Made by a program: the position numbers and the translations under genes. Shown piece by piece: positions 37,729-52,110 of a DNA stretch of 64,000 nt; within the stretch, counting starts at the first letter, position 1; each line of letters opens with the position of its first letter. The notes under the pieces were generated by a model. That model was not told the origin of the DNA. It worked only from the letters and a program-made list of their open reading frames with translations, and ran no database searches. Origin of the DNA: Methanosarcinales archaeon (lineage in GTDB: Archaea; Halobacteriota; UBA148; JAUWXC01); contig CP061209.1 in the NCBI GenBank assembly GCA_026016205.1, positions 512,433-576,432 of the forward strand, written 5' to 3'.

Positions 37729-38367
37729 ATGAAATCCAGACCATTCGTCTTCATCAATGCAGCGATGAGCGCTGATGGAAAGATATCCACGTATGAGCGC
37801 AGGCAGACAAGAATATCTGGCGACGCCGATAGGAAGAGAGTTGATGAACTAAGGGCAAGTGCAGATGCCATAATGGTCGGCATAGGCACGGTTCTGGCAG
37901 ATGACCCTGGCTTAACCGTCAGGTCAGGAGAAAAAAATCCAATTCGAATCGTTGTAGACAGCATGGCGAGGACACCTGTAGATGCAGAGGTCGTCACCAG
38001 AAAAGGCAGCCCAACAATTATCGCTGTGTCCAAATCCGCGCCTCGCGAAAAAGTTGAGGCACTGAGAGAAAAAGCAGAAGTCATCACGGTTGGCAATAGG
38101 CAAGTTTCACTACCAGAATTGCTCAGTGAATTGAAAAGCAGGGGCATCAACAGACTGATGGTAGAGGGTGGCGCAACACTCAACTGGGGATTGATTTCCG
38201 AAGGTTTGGTCGATGAGATCTACGTGTACATCGGAAATATGATCATCGGCGGCAAGGATGCGCCAACACTCGTGGATGGAATTGGATTCGCCAATCCAAT
38301 GAAATTGGAGTTATTGAGCGTTGAGAAAATGGATGATGGCACTTTGGTGAAGTGGAGAGTACGTTAG
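37729..38367 (+). CDS. Diaminopyrimidine phosphoribosylaminopyrimidine reductase (ArfC/RibD-C family)
   Basis: A 212-aa DHFR-fold reductase that converts 2,5-diamino-6-ribosylamino-4(3H)-pyrimidinone 5'-phosphate to the ribitylamino form in archaeal riboflavin and F420 synthesis. Motifs: INAAMSADGKISTYERRQTRISG, ADAIMVGIGTVLADDPGLTVR, and LMVEGGATLNWGLISEGLVDEI. It lacks the deaminase domain of bacterial RibD, as expected for the archaeal pathway. ATG 37729 gives the canonical start. Confidence 0.92.
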   Translation: MKSRPFVFINAAMSADGKISTYERRQTRISGDADRKRVDELRASADAIMVGIGTVLADDPGLTVRSGEKNPIRIVVDSMARTPVDAEVVTRKGSPTIIAVSKSAPREKVEALREKAEVITVGNRQVSLPELLSELKSRGINRLMVEGGATLNWGLISEGLVDEIYVYIGNMIIGGKDAPTLVDGIGFANPMKLELLSVEKMDDGTLVKWRVR

Positions 38368-38447
38368 CATTGTGCATGCTGGTTTGAGTATGATATATGC
38401 TGCTTATAACCCATAGATATCTTGCAAATTGCCCATATCAGCCAAAG

Positions 38448-38456
38448 CTTTATAAA
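38448..38456 (+). promoter_or_regulatory. TATA box of the TRAM-domain gene
   Basis: CTTTATAAA lies about 70 bp upstream of the TTG start. Typical spacing puts the transcription start near 38478-38482, at the left edge of a perfect palindrome. Confidence 0.5.
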
Positions 38457-38479
38457 CCCCAATGGTATTTCTGTTAACA

Positions 38480-38497
38480 ACATGACATGTGTCATGT
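38480..38497. promoter_or_regulatory. Perfect palindrome at the predicted transcription start of the TRAM gene
   Basis: ACATGACA-TG-TGTCATGT has two exact 8-bp arms and a 2-bp spacer, about 25 bp downstream of the TATA box. The position suits a repressor operator that blocks initiation; in RNA it would form a hairpin at the 5' end. No binding protein is identified. Confidence 0.5.
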
Positions 38498-38522
38498 ATA
38501 CAGAGATATAGAGGTGTAAGTT

Positions 38523-38723
38523 TTGTATGGAAATGAATCAAGTGCCCCTGTAAAAGAGGGGGAAACGTACGACGTGAAAATAGAGGACACAGCTAGAGAA
38601 GGGGACGGAATCGCCAGAATAGAAGGATTTGTGATATTTGTTCCCAACACGAAGGTAGGCGATGAAGTCAAGATTAAAGTTACCAAAGTCATGCGTAGAT
38701 TCGCTATAGCTGAAGTGGCATAA
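38523..38723 (+). CDS. TRAM-domain RNA-binding protein
   Basis: 66 aa made almost only of a TRAM barrel: [42 protein letters not shown]. Methanogen homologues are abundant, cold-inducible RNA chaperones, so an RNA chaperone role is likely. TTG 38523 gives the family start (MYGNESS); the overlapping ATG at 38527 is in another frame. It is preceded by a TATA box and palindrome that suggest regulation. Confidence 0.85.
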   Translation: MYGNESSAPVKEGETYDVKIEDTAREGDGIARIEGFVIFVPNTKVGDEVKIKVTKVMRRFAIAEVA

Positions 38724-38802
38724 ATTAACTCTAGAATTTTAGTTGAAGATTAGGATTGTTGGTCTGTTTATATTAGGCTGGCAATCCATTTTTTTATTTT
38801 TA

Positions 38803-38985
38803 TTACTTCTTTTCTTGAACGGATAGGCTCGTGCACCAGCACTTTGTGCAGTGCGGGATCCCTGGTCGGTTATCTTTGTTCCACAGGTCCAAAACAGTGG
38901 GCTCTTCACCATTCTCATTAGAGATGCCGTCCAATACGAGGGTTTTGCATCGTTCACAAAGGATTACATATTCGGCTATATCCAC
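38803..38985 (-). CDS. Small zinc-ribbon protein
   Basis: 60 aa with two Cys pairs: CERCKTLVLDG near residue 10 and CTKCWC near residue 46. These fit a single zinc-binding site of rubredoxin/zinc-ribbon style. No family is recognised. It lies between TRAM and beta-CASP nuclease genes; a downstream T-rich stretch (38790-38810) may terminate it. Confidence 0.5.
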   Translation of the reverse strand: MDIAEYVILCERCKTLVLDGISNENGEEPTVLDLWNKDNRPGIPHCTKCWCTSLSVQEKK

Positions 38986-39072
38986 AATTTCACCTCATTA
39001 ACCATTAACAATAGAAGGAAAACTATGGCTTATCCTATAAAAATTATGCGGTTTGTTTTAATTCAGTGTGCT

Positions 39073-40299
39073 TTAATCTAGTAGGATTTCGTCCCCATTT
39101 TTCGGCGCAACCGCATCACACCCATGGTTCTCCCTTATCCACTGGGCGAAGCCCTCTGCATCGTCACCATGCACGGGAAACACTGTCTCTACATTTTTGC
39201 ATTCTTTGACGATTTTCTTTAACTGGGTATCATCAGCATGAGCGGAAAAGTCATAATATTCAACCTGTATATTGAGCGGCACCATTTCGCCATTGATTTC
39301 TACATACCTTCTTTCCAGCGCATTCCATCCATTAGTCCCCTCTACTTGATACCCCGTCAGCAGGATCTTGCTTCTCGGATCGTCATGTATCTTGCCCAGA
39401 TAGTAAAGCACTGGCCCCCCGTTTAACATTCCTGCCGTAGTAACGATAATAGACGGTTCTTTGAGTACAAAGGAGCGGCGCTTAGGCTCGACGACCTTGG
39501 CATTGTCAAACGCATCCCGAAGTTTATCAATATCCCTCACATAAGAAGGATGCCTCTCGAATATCTGCTGCACATCCACACCCATCCCGTCCACGTACGG
39601 ACTGAGGCCATGCGCAGCCAGAATCATCAGGATTTCCTGTGTCCTTCCTATCGCAAAACATGGAAGTATCGCGCTTCCGCCATTGTCCAGCGTCTGAATA
39701 ATCGACTCGATGAATTTGCATTCAAGTTCCTTTCTATCCGGATGAGTTCGCCCAAAATATGTGCTCTCGATGACCAGTACATCTACATCCGAGCATCTAA
39801 GATCTGCCCCATTTAACAATCTCGAATTCAAGGTATTGATATCCCCTGTATAGAGCAGCTGTTTCTTGCCATCAAGACAGATGGAAGCGCTTCCGGGAAT
39901 GTGCCCTGCATCAAAAAGTCTGGCCGAGTAACCATCTACCTCAAAATCGTCCTGATATGCCACTGGCTGGACTCGTTGCATTAGGAGTTGTATGTCCTCT
40001 GTAGTAAATGGAAAAATGCCCTGCCGTCTGGAAATTTTTAGCGTATCATGTGCCAATAACAATGATAAATCGCGCGTGACGGGCGTCATGAATGCATGGA
40101 GCTTTAGGTCCATTAAGTTTGCAACTAGGCCGGAATGGTCCAGATGCGCATGTGATATGATGATTGACGACGGGTGCAAGCCATTAAGTGGATATAACGG
40201 GGGATCGCACGGCTTCATCCCATAATCTAAAAGGACATTATCTACTAGGACTGCTGACCTTCCCACTTCCCTACAACCACCGAGGAATCTTATTTTCAT
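39073..40299 (-). CDS. Beta-CASP ribonuclease, aCPSF2-like
   Basis: A 408-aa MBL/beta-CASP nuclease: motif 2 HAHLDHSG, DAGHIPGSAS, TGDIN, motif A-like VIESTY, GRTQE, GMLNGGPVLYYL and DFSAHADD (motif C). It lacks the N-terminal KH domains of aCPSF1, so it is the aCPSF2 type, an RNA endo- or 5'-exonuclease. ATG 40299 gives the conserved MKIRFLGGCREVGRSA; the ATG at 40323 would add eight unusual residues. Confidence 0.88.
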   Translation of the reverse strand: MKIRFLGGCREVGRSAVLVDNVLLDYGMKPCDPPLYPLNGLHPSSIIISHAHLDHSGLVANLMDLKLHAFMTPVTRDLSLLLAHDTLKISRRQGIFPFTTEDIQLLMQRVQPVAYQDDFEVDGYSARLFDAGHIPGSASICLDGKKQLLYTGDINTLNSRLLNGADLRCSDVDVLVIESTYFGRTHPDRKELECKFIESIIQTLDNGGSAILPCFAIGRTQEILMILAAHGLSPYVDGMGVDVQQIFERHPSYVRDIDKLRDAFDNAKVVEPKRRSFVLKEPSIIVTTAGMLNGGPVLYYLGKIHDDPRSKILLTGYQVEGTNGWNALERRYVEINGEMVPLNIQVEYYDFSAHADDTQLKKIVKECKNVETVFPVHGDDAEGFAQWIRENHGCDAVAPKNGDEILLD

Positions 40300-40448
40300 A
40301 CTATCGAAAAAGTTATAGTGCATGCAAAGAAATTATAAGTTCCGTTAAATTACACTATAATAGAGAGAAAAGTTTAAATGATATAAATGCATTGCATTAG
40401 CGGTGCGGTCAACCGGTTTCTACAACGATGGTGAGGGTTTGTATAGAA

Positions 40449-40456
40449 GTATAAAT
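40449..40456 (+). promoter_or_regulatory. Candidate TATA box for tRNA-Lys/rpoH
   Basis: AGTATAAATGC lies 53-60 bp upstream of the tRNA gene, giving a short 5' leader. A similar element, ATATAAATGC, occurs near 40380. Sequence match is the only evidence. Confidence 0.35.
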
Positions 40457-40508
40457 GCATCTGAGCTTGAATATCGCATATCTATCTTTGAGCGGAGGCT
40501 TAACATAA

Positions 40509-40619
40509 GGGCTCGTAGCTCAGTTAGGCAGAGCACCTGGCTTTTAACCAATGAAAGGAGTTTCTGCAAGGTTATGGAAAGAGACCAGGCGGCCAAGGGT
40601 TCAAATCCCTTCGAGCCCG
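40509..40619 (+). tRNA. tRNA-Lys (anticodon TTT) with 37-nt intron
   Basis: Mature halves fold as a normal cloverleaf: acceptor GGGCTCG with CGAGCCC, D stem GCTC/GAGC, anticodon stem CCTGG/CCAGG with loop CTTTTAA, T stem AAGGG/CCCTT with TTCAAAT. Discriminator G; no encoded CCA. The intron is 40547-40583, between positions 37 and 38, the canonical archaeal site for splicing endonuclease cleavage followed by RtcB ligation. The 3' end is 20 bp before rpoH. Confidence 0.93.
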
Positions 40620-40639
40620 TCTACATGTGAGGATAATAC

Positions 40640-40876
40640 GTGAAAAAATTCAATGTACGCGACCACGAGATAGTGCCCGAACACGTGATAATCTCAAAAA
40701 AAGATGTAGAAGCGCTCTTAGTCAAGTATAGTATTACCAAAGAGCAGTTGCCAAAAATCAAGAGTGCGGACCCGGTTTGTAAAGAGATAGACGCCAAATC
40801 CGACGATGTCGTTAAAATCACCAGAAATAGCCCTACCGCCGGCAAATCGATAGCATACCGCTTGGTGGTTGATTAG
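40640..40876 (+). CDS. rpoH: RNA polymerase subunit H (Rpo5)
   Basis: A 78-aa homologue of the C-terminal part of eukaryotic Rpb5. It has [18 protein letters not shown] and [30 protein letters not shown] 40640 is the start. It heads the RNA polymerase operon and overlaps the rpoB ribosome-binding site. Confidence 0.94.
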   Translation: MKKFNVRDHEIVPEHVIISKKDVEALLVKYSITKEQLPKIKSADPVCKEIDAKSDDVVKITRNSPTAGKSIAYRLVVD

Positions 40877-40883
40877 GAGGATT

Positions 40884-43800
40884 ATGTTAGACAGGAGAAT
40901 TTTATCAAAGGCATACTTCACCAGAGAAAAGATTGCTCAGCATCATGTCAACTCGTTCAATAAATTCCTTGATGTCAAACTTCAGAAAGTCATCGACGAG
41001 CAGGGCGTAATCGAGACGGATATCGAAAAAGAGGACCAGCAAGGAATATACAAAGTATATGTCAAACTCGGAAAGATAACAGTTAAAAGCCCAATGGTTA
41101 AGGAGGCAGACGGCTCACGTGAGGATTTGTTTCCAACAGAAGCGCGGTTAAGGCATGTCACATACGCTTCGCCAATTCGCCTCAATATGATAATAGTTCG
41201 AGAGTATGAAAGTGGTGAGATTGTAGAGGGAGATGAAGTTGAAACAGAAATCGGCACGCTTCCTATCATGTTGCGGTCAAATAAATGCAACCTAAGCCAA
41301 CTCTCGCCCGATGAGATGACTAAATTAGGCGAGGATCCATTAGACCCCGGCGGGTACTTTATTATAAATGGCGCTGAACGAGCCATAGTAAGCCTAGAAG
41401 ATCTGGCACCAAACAAAATTCTAGTGGAATTTGATAATAGGTATGGCGACAAAATTGAAGTTGCCAAGGTATTCTCCCAACGGCGTGGATACAGGGCACT
41501 GGTCATCGTAGAGAGAGGTCGCAGTTCCATATTAGAGGTGTCATTTCCATCAGTAGCAGGAAGAATCAACTTTGTCACCATGGTAAGGGCGCTTGGCCTG
41601 GAGAGCGACCAGGAGATTGTGAATGCTGTATCAGACGACTCAGAAATAGTGAAGTTCATGCTGGAAAATCTGGAAGAGGCAGAAGTTGAGACGACAGAAG
41701 AGGCAATGGACAAGTTGGGCAAACGAGTTGCAGCCGGTCAAGCGAAAGACTACCAGAGGAAACGAGCAAATTATGTGATTGACAGATACCTGCTCCCCCA
41801 CCTAGGTAATGATGAAGAGAGCAGGCTTGCAAAGGCGCATTTCATCGGGCGAATGGCCGAAGCGTGCTTTGAACTCGCCCTTAGAAAAAGAGGAGAAGAC
41901 GACAAAGACCATTATTCCAACAAGCGGCTCAAACTTGCGGGCGATTTGATGGAGGATTTATTTAGGGTTTCGTTTAATCGTCTTACCAGAGATATTAAAT
42001 ATCAATTGGAAAGGGCAAGCATCAGAAACCGGGAGCTCAGTGTTCAAACAGCAGTGCGAGCAGATGTGTTGACAGAAAGGCTGGTACACCCACTGGCTAC
42101 GGGCAACTGGGTCGGCGGACGAACTGGAGTTTCCCAATTACTCGATAGAACGGACTATATGGGAATGCTGTCACACCTGCGCAGGGTTATATCTCCTTTA
42201 TCCAGAGCACAACCGCATTTCGAAGCCAGGGATTTACACCCAACGCAGTGGGGCAGGATATGTCCATGTGAAACGCCAGAAGGCCCTAATTGTGGCCTGG
42301 TTAAGAACTTTGCCCAGGCAGTAGAGTTATCAATCGGCATAGGGGATGCTGATACAACAAAGGACACGCTATACGAGCTCGGCGTTATTCCCCTGAAGAG
42401 GGAATTCAATGGGGAAACGCCAAAGATAAAATGTAGGGTATTTGTAGATGGAGCGCTCATCGGAACACACGACGACCCCGTCGGGTTTGTGAGAAATATA
42501 AGAGCAAAAAGACGAGATGGGGCAATTTCTAATCAATTCAACGTTGCATACCATTCGAATACGCACGAGGTTGTAATAGATTCAGACTCAGGCAGGGCGA
42601 GAAGACCGCTCATTGTTGTAGAGGGTGGTAAGCCCCGCTTAACCGAGGAAGAAATAGATCAGTTGAAAGATGGCAACATCACATTTGATGATTTGGTTGC
42701 TCAGGGCGCGATAGAGTATATCGATGCAGAAGAGGAAGAGGATACGTTTATTGCCATGGATGAAAAGGATATCACCGACGGGCACACGCATCTTGAAATA
42801 GACCCATCATTAATCTTGGGAATATGCACCGGAATGCTTCCATACCCCGAACATAATGCATCACCCAGGAATACAATGGGTGCTGGAATGATCAAGCAAA
42901 CGCTTGGCATACCTGCAGCGAACATGAAACTTAGGCCAGACACAAGAGCACATGTGTTGCATTACCCTCAACTAGCAATGGTCAAAACCCAAACAGCAGA
43001 TGCCGTTGGCTTTGATGCGCGACCTGCCGGCCAGAACTTCGTCGTCGCAGTGATATCATATGAAGGGTATAACATTGAAGACGCTCTCATCATCAACAAG
43101 GCATCGATAGAGCGGGGATTAGGAAGAAGCCACTTCTTCAGGACATACGATGGAGAGGAGAGGAGATACCCCGGAGGGCAAGAGGACAAATTTGAGATAC
43201 CTGATGCAGAGATACGAGGTGCCAGGGGAAGCGAGGTTTACGCTCATCTTGATGAGGACGGCTTAATCAATCCTGAAACAGTAGTTGACCATAACGATGC
43301 CTTAATAGGAAAAACAAGCCCGCCCAGGTTCCTAGAGGAGGCTACGGAGCTCGGAGGCATAACTCCACAAAGGCGGAGGGAGGCATCCGTAACAGTGCGC
43401 TCAAACGAGAAGGGTGTTGTAGATACCGTCATTTTAACTGAAACTCAGAACGGCACACGACTGGCAAAAGTCAAAGTCAGAGACCAGAGAATTCCAGAAT
43501 TAGGAGATAAATTCGCTTCACGACATGGTCAAAAAGGTATCATCGGCCTGATTGCACCACATGAAGATATGCCATTCACAGAACAGGGCATTGTCCCAGA
43601 TTTAATTATTAACCCACACGCCATCCCCTCGAGGATGACCGTTGGCCACACGTTAGAGATGATTGGCGGCAAGGTAGGCGCGATGGATGGACGGAGAATT
43701 GATGGCAGTGCCTTCTCTGGTGAGAACGAGGATGACTTGCGCACAATGCTCAAGAAATTCGGATTCGCCCATACTGGAAAAGAAGTTATGTGTGATGGTA

Positions 43801-44240
43801 TTACCGGCGAACGAATTCAGGCAGACATATTCGTCGGCATCATCCTTTACCAGAAATTATATCACATGGTTTCCGGCAAGCTGCATGCTAGGTCAAGAGG
43901 ACCAGTACAGGTCCTAACCAGGCAGCCTACGGAAGGCAGGGCAAGAGAGGGCGGTCTCAGGTTTGGAGAGATGGAAAGGGATGTGTTGATAGGACATGGA
44001 GCTGCGATGGCCCTGAAGGAGCGATTGCTGGATGAATCAGATAAAGTAATCGAACTTGCTTGTGGCCACTGTGGCATGGTAGCAACATATGACAAACGTA
44101 GAAAGGTAGCATACTGCCCGAATTGTGGAGCCGATACAAACATACATCCGATTGAGATGAGCTATGCGTTCAAACTACTACTCGATGAAATGAAGACCCT
44201 TGGAATCGCACCTCGTTTAGACCTAGAGGATGCCGCATAG
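40884..44240 (+). CDS. rpoB: RNA polymerase subunit B, unsplit
   Basis: 1118 aa, the full second-largest subunit in one frame. It contains the fork and catalytic-centre motifs ([34 protein letters not shown]) and the C-terminal zinc site CGHCGMV and CPNCG. Methanogens and many euryarchaea carry B'' and B' as two genes; here no stop or start separates them. ATG 40884 follows GGAGG at 40876-40880 and gives the family start MLDRRIL. No intein-sized insertion is seen. Confidence 0.96.
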   Translation: MLDRRILSKAYFTREKIAQHHVNSFNKFLDVKLQKVIDEQGVIETDIEKEDQQGIYKVYVKLGKITVKSPMVKEADGSREDLFPTEARLRHVTYASPIRLNMIIVREYESGEIVEGDEVETEIGTLPIMLRSNKCNLSQLSPDEMTKLGEDPLDPGGYFIINGAERAIVSLEDLAPNKILVEFDNRYGDKIEVAKVFSQRRGYRALVIVERGRSSILEVSFPSVAGRINFVTMVRALGLESDQEIVNAVSDDSEIVKFMLENLEEAEVETTEEAMDKLGKRVAAGQAKDYQRKRANYVIDRYLLPHLGNDEESRLAKAHFIGRMAEACFELALRKRGEDDKDHYSNKRLKLAGDLMEDLFRVSFNRLTRDIKYQLERASIRNRELSVQTAVRADVLTERLVHPLATGNWVGGRTGVSQLLDRTDYMGMLSHLRRVISPLSRAQPHFEARDLHPTQWGRICPCETPEGPNCGLVKNFAQAVELSIGIGDADTTKDTLYELGVIPLKREFNGETPKIKCRVFVDGALIGTHDDPVGFVRNIRAKRRDGAISNQFNVAYHSNTHEVVIDSDSGRARRPLIVVEGGKPRLTEEEIDQLKDGNITFDDLVAQGAIEYIDAEEEEDTFIAMDEKDITDGHTHLEIDPSLILGICTGMLPYPEHNASPRNTMGAGMIKQTLGIPAANMKLRPDTRAHVLHYPQLAMVKTQTADAVGFDARPAGQNFVVAVISYEGYNIEDALIINKASIERGLGRSHFFRTYDGEERRYPGGQEDKFEIPDAEIRGARGSEVYAHLDEDGLINPETVVDHNDALIGKTSPPRFLEEATELGGITPQRRREASVTVRSNEKGVVDTVILTETQNGTRLAKVKVRDQRIPELGDKFASRHGQKGIIGLIAPHEDMPFTEQGIVPDLIINPHAIPSRMTVGHTLEMIGGKVGAMDGRRIDGSAFSGENEDDLRTMLKKFGFAHTGKEVMCDGITGERIQADIFVGIILYQKLYHMVSGKLHARSRGPVQVLTRQPTEGRAREGGLRFGEMERDVLIGHGAAMALKERLLDESDKVIELACGHCGMVATYDKRRKVAYCPNCGADTNIHPIEMSYAFKLLLDEMKTLGIAPRLDLEDAA

Positions 44241-44250
44241 GAGGCACTAT

Positions 44251-48134
<3,884 letters not shown>

Positions 48135-48138
48135 ACAA

Positions 48139-48420
48139 ATGAACATAGACAAGGCATTGCAAAAGGTGATAAAAAGTGGCAAGGTGGTCATTGGCTCAAA
48201 TCGAACGATAGATGCGGTAAAAAAAAGCGATGTACAACTGGTGATTCTCGCATCCAACTGCCCTCGTCACGTAGTGAAGGAAATAGGAGATAAAGTTCCC
48301 ACCTTTGAGTGCGCTAAAGCCAGTATTGACCTAGGCAGGGCATGTGGCAAGCCATATGCGATATCCACCCTTGCGATCATAGATCCCGGAAAATCCGACA
48401 TCATGGCGGTGCTTCGATGA
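48139..48420 (+). CDS. rpl30e: Ribosomal protein L30e
   Basis: A 93-aa RNA-binding protein of the L7Ae fold (VVIGSNRTIDAVKKSDVQLVILASNCPRHV). It lies 4 bp after A'' in the conserved polymerase-str order. Its stop overlaps the nusA ATG (ATGA). Confidence 0.94.
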   Translation: MNIDKALQKVIKSGKVVIGSNRTIDAVKKSDVQLVILASNCPRHVVKEIGDKVPTFECAKASIDLGRACGKPYAISTLAIIDPGKSDIMAVLR

Positions 48421-48848
48421 GTGAGGTAAAACTCACCACCGAAGGGATTCGATATATCGCGCTATTCGAGAACTTGACTGGCGCTATGGCAAAGGATTGT
48501 ATCGTTGACGAGAAAAAAGACAGGGTAATCTTCGTCGTTAAGAAGGGGGAGATAGGGCTGGCCATCGGCAAGGGTGGCAGTAATATTAATAGAGTAAAAA
48601 AAGCAGTAGGAAAGCACGTTGAAATCGTGGAACACTCGGAAGACGTTAATGAGTTTATTCGAAACGTGCTCCATCCAGTGCCAGTAAAGAGCGTTAAAAT
48701 AATGAACAAAAAAGATAAACGTGTAGCGCTTGTAGAAATCTCGTCAATGGACAAGGGGTTCGCCATAGGGCGAGATGGAAGAAATATACAAAAGGCAAAG
48801 ATGTTAGCACAGCGACACCATGATATAGGAGATATAGTAATCCAGTGA
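48417..48848 (+). CDS. nusA: Transcription factor NusA, archaeal short form
   Basis: 143 aa consisting of two KH domains (GLAIGKGGSNINRVKK and GFAIGRDGRNIQKAK), without the bacterial N-terminal domain. It probably binds RNA during transcription of rRNA/ribosomal operons. ATG 48417 overlaps the L30e stop. Confidence 0.93.
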   Translation: MSEVKLTTEGIRYIALFENLTGAMAKDCIVDEKKDRVIFVVKKGEIGLAIGKGGSNINRVKKAVGKHVEIVEHSEDVNEFIRNVLHPVPVKSVKIMNKKDKRVALVEISSMDKGFAIGRDGRNIQKAKMLAQRHHDIGDIVIQ

Positions 48849-48854
48849 GGTAAC

Positions 48855-49283
48855 ATGGGCAAAGGAATGTATGCAGCTAGGAAGCTAAAACGCGAGCGCA
48901 AAAAGTATCGATGGAGTGACATCTATTACAAGCGACAGGCGCTTGGATTAGACAAAAAAGCAGACCCCTTAGAGGGGGCACCACAAGCAAGGGGCATTGT
49001 ACTTGAAAAAGTGGGTGTAGAGGCAAAACAGCCCAACTCCGCCATTCGAAAGTGCGCCAGGGTTCAATTAATTAAGAATGGGCGACAGATAACCGCCTTC
49101 TGCCCAGGTGATGGAGCGATTAACTTCATAGATGAGCACGATGAGGTTACGGTTGAAGGCATTGGCGGAAGGATGGGGGGTGCGATGGGAGATATCCCAG
49201 GTGTGAGATGGAAAGTGACAAAGGTCAACAATGTATCGCTGGAAGAGATGGTATCCGGTCGCAAGGAGAAACCAATAAGGTGA
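48855..49283 (+). CDS. rps12: Ribosomal protein S12
   Basis: 142 aa of the decoding-centre protein (S23e type). The conserved [15 protein letters not shown] and the PGDG loop that carries modification in some organisms are intact. It starts 6 bp after nusA. Confidence 0.95.
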   Translation: MGKGMYAARKLKRERKKYRWSDIYYKRQALGLDKKADPLEGAPQARGIVLEKVGVEAKQPNSAIRKCARVQLIKNGRQITAFCPGDGAINFIDEHDEVTVEGIGGRMGGAMGDIPGVRWKVTKVNNVSLEEMVSGRKEKPIR

Positions 49284-49287
49284 TCTC

Positions 49288-49845
49288 ATGAAGGTATTTG
49301 AAAAATGGGACGTTTCTGAGATTGAAATTGAAGACCTTGGGATTAGGCAATATGTAAATCTCAAGGAAATTGCAATACCCCACACAGGGGGCAGAGTAGC
49401 CAGCCAGCAATTCAGTAAATCAAGCATATCCATCGTGGAGCGGTTGATTAATAAAATAATGAGAAAAGAGCGCAACACGGGCCAAAAACAGAAGGCCCTC
49501 AGTATCGTTAAAGGTGCATTCGAGATAATTCATAAGAAAACAGGAAAAAATCCGGTCTATCTGCTTGTAAAAGCAATAGAGAACGCAGGGCCAAGAGAGG
49601 AAGTAATTAGGTTGAGATATGGGGGTATTTCAGTCCCCAAATCTGTGGACACATCCACCCAGCGGAGAGTGGATATGGCACTGATGTTCATAGCACAGGG
49701 CACCCAAAGAGCCGCCTTCAAAAGCAAAAGAGGTATGGAGGGGTGTCTCGCCGCAGAAATCATAGCAGCAGCAGAATATGACGTGAAGAGCTATGCAATA
49801 AGCAAAAAAGAAGAGAAGGAAAGAGTGGCAAAGGCAGCACGATAG
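49288..49845 (+). CDS. rps7: Ribosomal protein S7
   Basis: A 185-aa small-subunit head assembly protein (S5e type). It has the conserved NVGGR-like region as [20 protein letters not shown] and the RNA-binding [15 protein letters not shown]. It is in the str operon, 4 bp after S12 and 2 bp before EF-2. Confidence 0.95.
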   Translation: MKVFEKWDVSEIEIEDLGIRQYVNLKEIAIPHTGGRVASQQFSKSSISIVERLINKIMRKERNTGQKQKALSIVKGAFEIIHKKTGKNPVYLLVKAIENAGPREEVIRLRYGGISVPKSVDTSTQRRVDMALMFIAQGTQRAAFKSKRGMEGCLAAEIIAAAEYDVKSYAISKKEEKERVAKAAR

Positions 49846-49847
49846 AT

Positions 49848-52010
49848 ATGACTAGGCGAAAGAAGATGGTTGAACGCGTGAAAACGCTGATGCACGAGCC
49901 AGAAAAAATTAGGAACATAGGCATCGTTGCCCATATTGACCACGGTAAGACAACGTTAACCGATAACCTCTTAGCTGGTGCTGGAATGATCTCGAAGGAA
50001 CTGGCCGGCAAACAGCTATTCATGGACTTTGATGAAGAAGAGCAAGCCAGAGGCATTACGATTTATGCAGCCAACGTCTCGATGGTCCATGAGTTCGAGG
50101 GGGGGGAATATTTAATCAACCTCATCGACACGCCTGGTCATGTCGACTTTGGAGGAGATGTAACCAGAGCAATGAGAGCGGTGGACGGAGCAGTAGTAGT
50201 GGTAGATGCCGTAGAAGGGGCGATGCCGCAGACTGAGACTGTGCTACGTCAAGCCCTTAAGGAGAATGTCAAACCTGTTCTTTTCGTGAACAAGGTAGAT
50301 AGGCTTGTCAACGAGCTCAAAGTCGACCAACAGGAGATGCAAATCCGGCTCGGCAGTCTCATTGATAATGTCAATAAATTGATCAAAGGCATGAGACCAG
50401 AGCGGTATGCACAGGGATGGAAAGTCGATGCCGCTGATGGCACTGTTGCCTTTGGTTCTGCACTATACAACTGGGCGATTAGCGTGCCACACATGAAGCA
50501 GACTGGTATAAGTTTCAAGGAAGTATACGAATGCTGCCAGACTGGCAATATGAAAGAACTCGCCGAGAAAAGCCCTCTGCACGAGATAGGTTTGGATATG
50601 GTCATCCGACATCTGCCAAATCCGCTAACAGCGCAAAAGGACAGAGTAGGAGTGATATGGAAAGGCGATAAATCAAGTGAGATAGGGAGAGCAATGGAAA
50701 GTTGCGACTCCAACGGCCCGGTCGCAATGATGGTAACAGACATCTGCATAGACCCACATGCGGGAGAAGTTGCTAGTGGAAGATTATTCAGTGGAACGCT
50801 GTCGCGCGGCCAGGAACTTTACATCTCTGGCACATATGAAACCAACAGAGTCCAGCAGGTAGGCGTATTCATGGGCGCTGAGCGTTTGGAGGTGGAGAAA
50901 ATCCCAGCTGGAAATATTGCTGCAATCACTGGAATGAAGGATGCCGTAGTAGGCTCTACTGTCACCTCGTTAAAGGATATGCCGCCATTCGAGAGTATAA
51001 AACATGTCAGCGAGCCCGTGGTGACCGTTGCAGTCGAGGCAAAAAATATGAAGGATTTGCCAAAGTTAGTTGAGGTTATCCGCCAGATATCAAAAGAGGA
51101 CCCCACGCTCAACGTTAAAATTGACGAAGAGACGGGAGAACATCTTATATCTGGAATGGGCGAACTGCACCTCGAAATTATCACCCACAGGATTGAGCGA
51201 GATTTTAATGTGCCAATTACCACATCTTCACCAATAGTAGTATACAGAGAGACCGTTCAAGGTAGAGCTGGACCTGTAGAGGGCGTATCCCCTAACAGGC
51301 ACAACAGATTCTATATGGAAGTTGAACCTCTTGAAGAGGAGATTGTCAAACTGATTAAAATCGGCGATATCTCCATGAGGATGGATGCGCTGGAGCGGAG
51401 AGATTTGTTGATGAAGACTGGAGTGGACAAAATACAAGCGAAAAAGGTCGTAGAGATTTGCAGCTCCAACATGCTTGTGGACATGACAAAAGGCATTCAA
51501 TACCTGCGAGAGACGATGGAACTCATTATCGAAGGGTTTAAAGAGGCCATGGAAACTGGTCCGCTTGCAAGAGAACCATGCCAAGGCATAAAGGTCAAGC
51601 TGATGGATGTAAAACTGCATGAAGATGCGATACACAGAGGGCCGGCACAGGTCATTCCAGCTGCGAGGCAGGCAATCCACGAAGCAATCAGACAGGCAAG
51701 ACCGGCAATTCTTGAGCCGATTCAAGACGTGCACATACACGTGCCGACCAATTTGATGGGCAGTGCAACCAGAGAGATTCAGGGGCGGCGCGGCCAGATT
51801 TTGGAGATAGAACAAGAAGGAGATATGACCTTTATCAAGGGCAAAGCTCCGGTGTCAGAGTTGTTTGGATTTGCTGGAGATATGCGCTCTGCTACGGAAG
51901 GAAGGGCTCTGTGGAATACTGAGCACGCCGGGTTCCAGATTCTTCCGCAAAATCTTCAGGAAGGACTGATTCGGGAAATCCGGCAAAGGAAAGGTTTAAA
52001 AACTTCGTGA
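49848..52010 (+). CDS. fusA: Elongation factor 2
   Basis: 720-aa translocase GTPase. G1 is [11 protein letters not shown]2 ARGITI, G3 DTPGHVDF, G4 NKVD. Domain IV contains the diphthamide His in [15 protein letters not shown]. Length is normal, no intein. ATG 49848 lies 2 bp after S7; ATG 49866 would also work. Confidence 0.96.
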   Translation: MTRRKKMVERVKTLMHEPEKIRNIGIVAHIDHGKTTLTDNLLAGAGMISKELAGKQLFMDFDEEEQARGITIYAANVSMVHEFEGGEYLINLIDTPGHVDFGGDVTRAMRAVDGAVVVVDAVEGAMPQTETVLRQALKENVKPVLFVNKVDRLVNELKVDQQEMQIRLGSLIDNVNKLIKGMRPERYAQGWKVDAADGTVAFGSALYNWAISVPHMKQTGISFKEVYECCQTGNMKELAEKSPLHEIGLDMVIRHLPNPLTAQKDRVGVIWKGDKSSEIGRAMESCDSNGPVAMMVTDICIDPHAGEVASGRLFSGTLSRGQELYISGTYETNRVQQVGVFMGAERLEVEKIPAGNIAAITGMKDAVVGSTVTSLKDMPPFESIKHVSEPVVTVAVEAKNMKDLPKLVEVIRQISKEDPTLNVKIDEETGEHLISGMGELHLEIITHRIERDFNVPITTSSPIVVYRETVQGRAGPVEGVSPNRHNRFYMEVEPLEEEIVKLIKIGDISMRMDALERRDLLMKTGVDKIQAKKVVEICSSNMLVDMTKGIQYLRETMELIIEGFKEAMETGPLAREPCQGIKVKLMDVKLHEDAIHRGPAQVIPAARQAIHEAIRQARPAILEPIQDVHIHVPTNLMGSATREIQGRRGQILEIEQEGDMTFIKGKAPVSELFGFAGDMRSATEGRALWNTEHAGFQILPQNLQEGLIREIRQRKGLKTS

Positions 52011-52110
52011 CCTGAAAAGGCAAATTTGGAACCGAATTGTATAAGTCTAAGAAACGCATATTCATGGCACGGATTACGTGTATCAAGTTTAGATAGGAAG
52101 GAGGAAGATT

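Noticed and set aside
40403-40630. Protein-coding frame over the tRNA-Lys region
   Set aside because: The open frame runs through a perfect cloverleaf with an intron; the tRNA explains the sequence.
40884-44240. Intein in rpoB, EF-2 or rtcB
   Set aside because: Lengths are normal and motifs are uninterrupted in all three.
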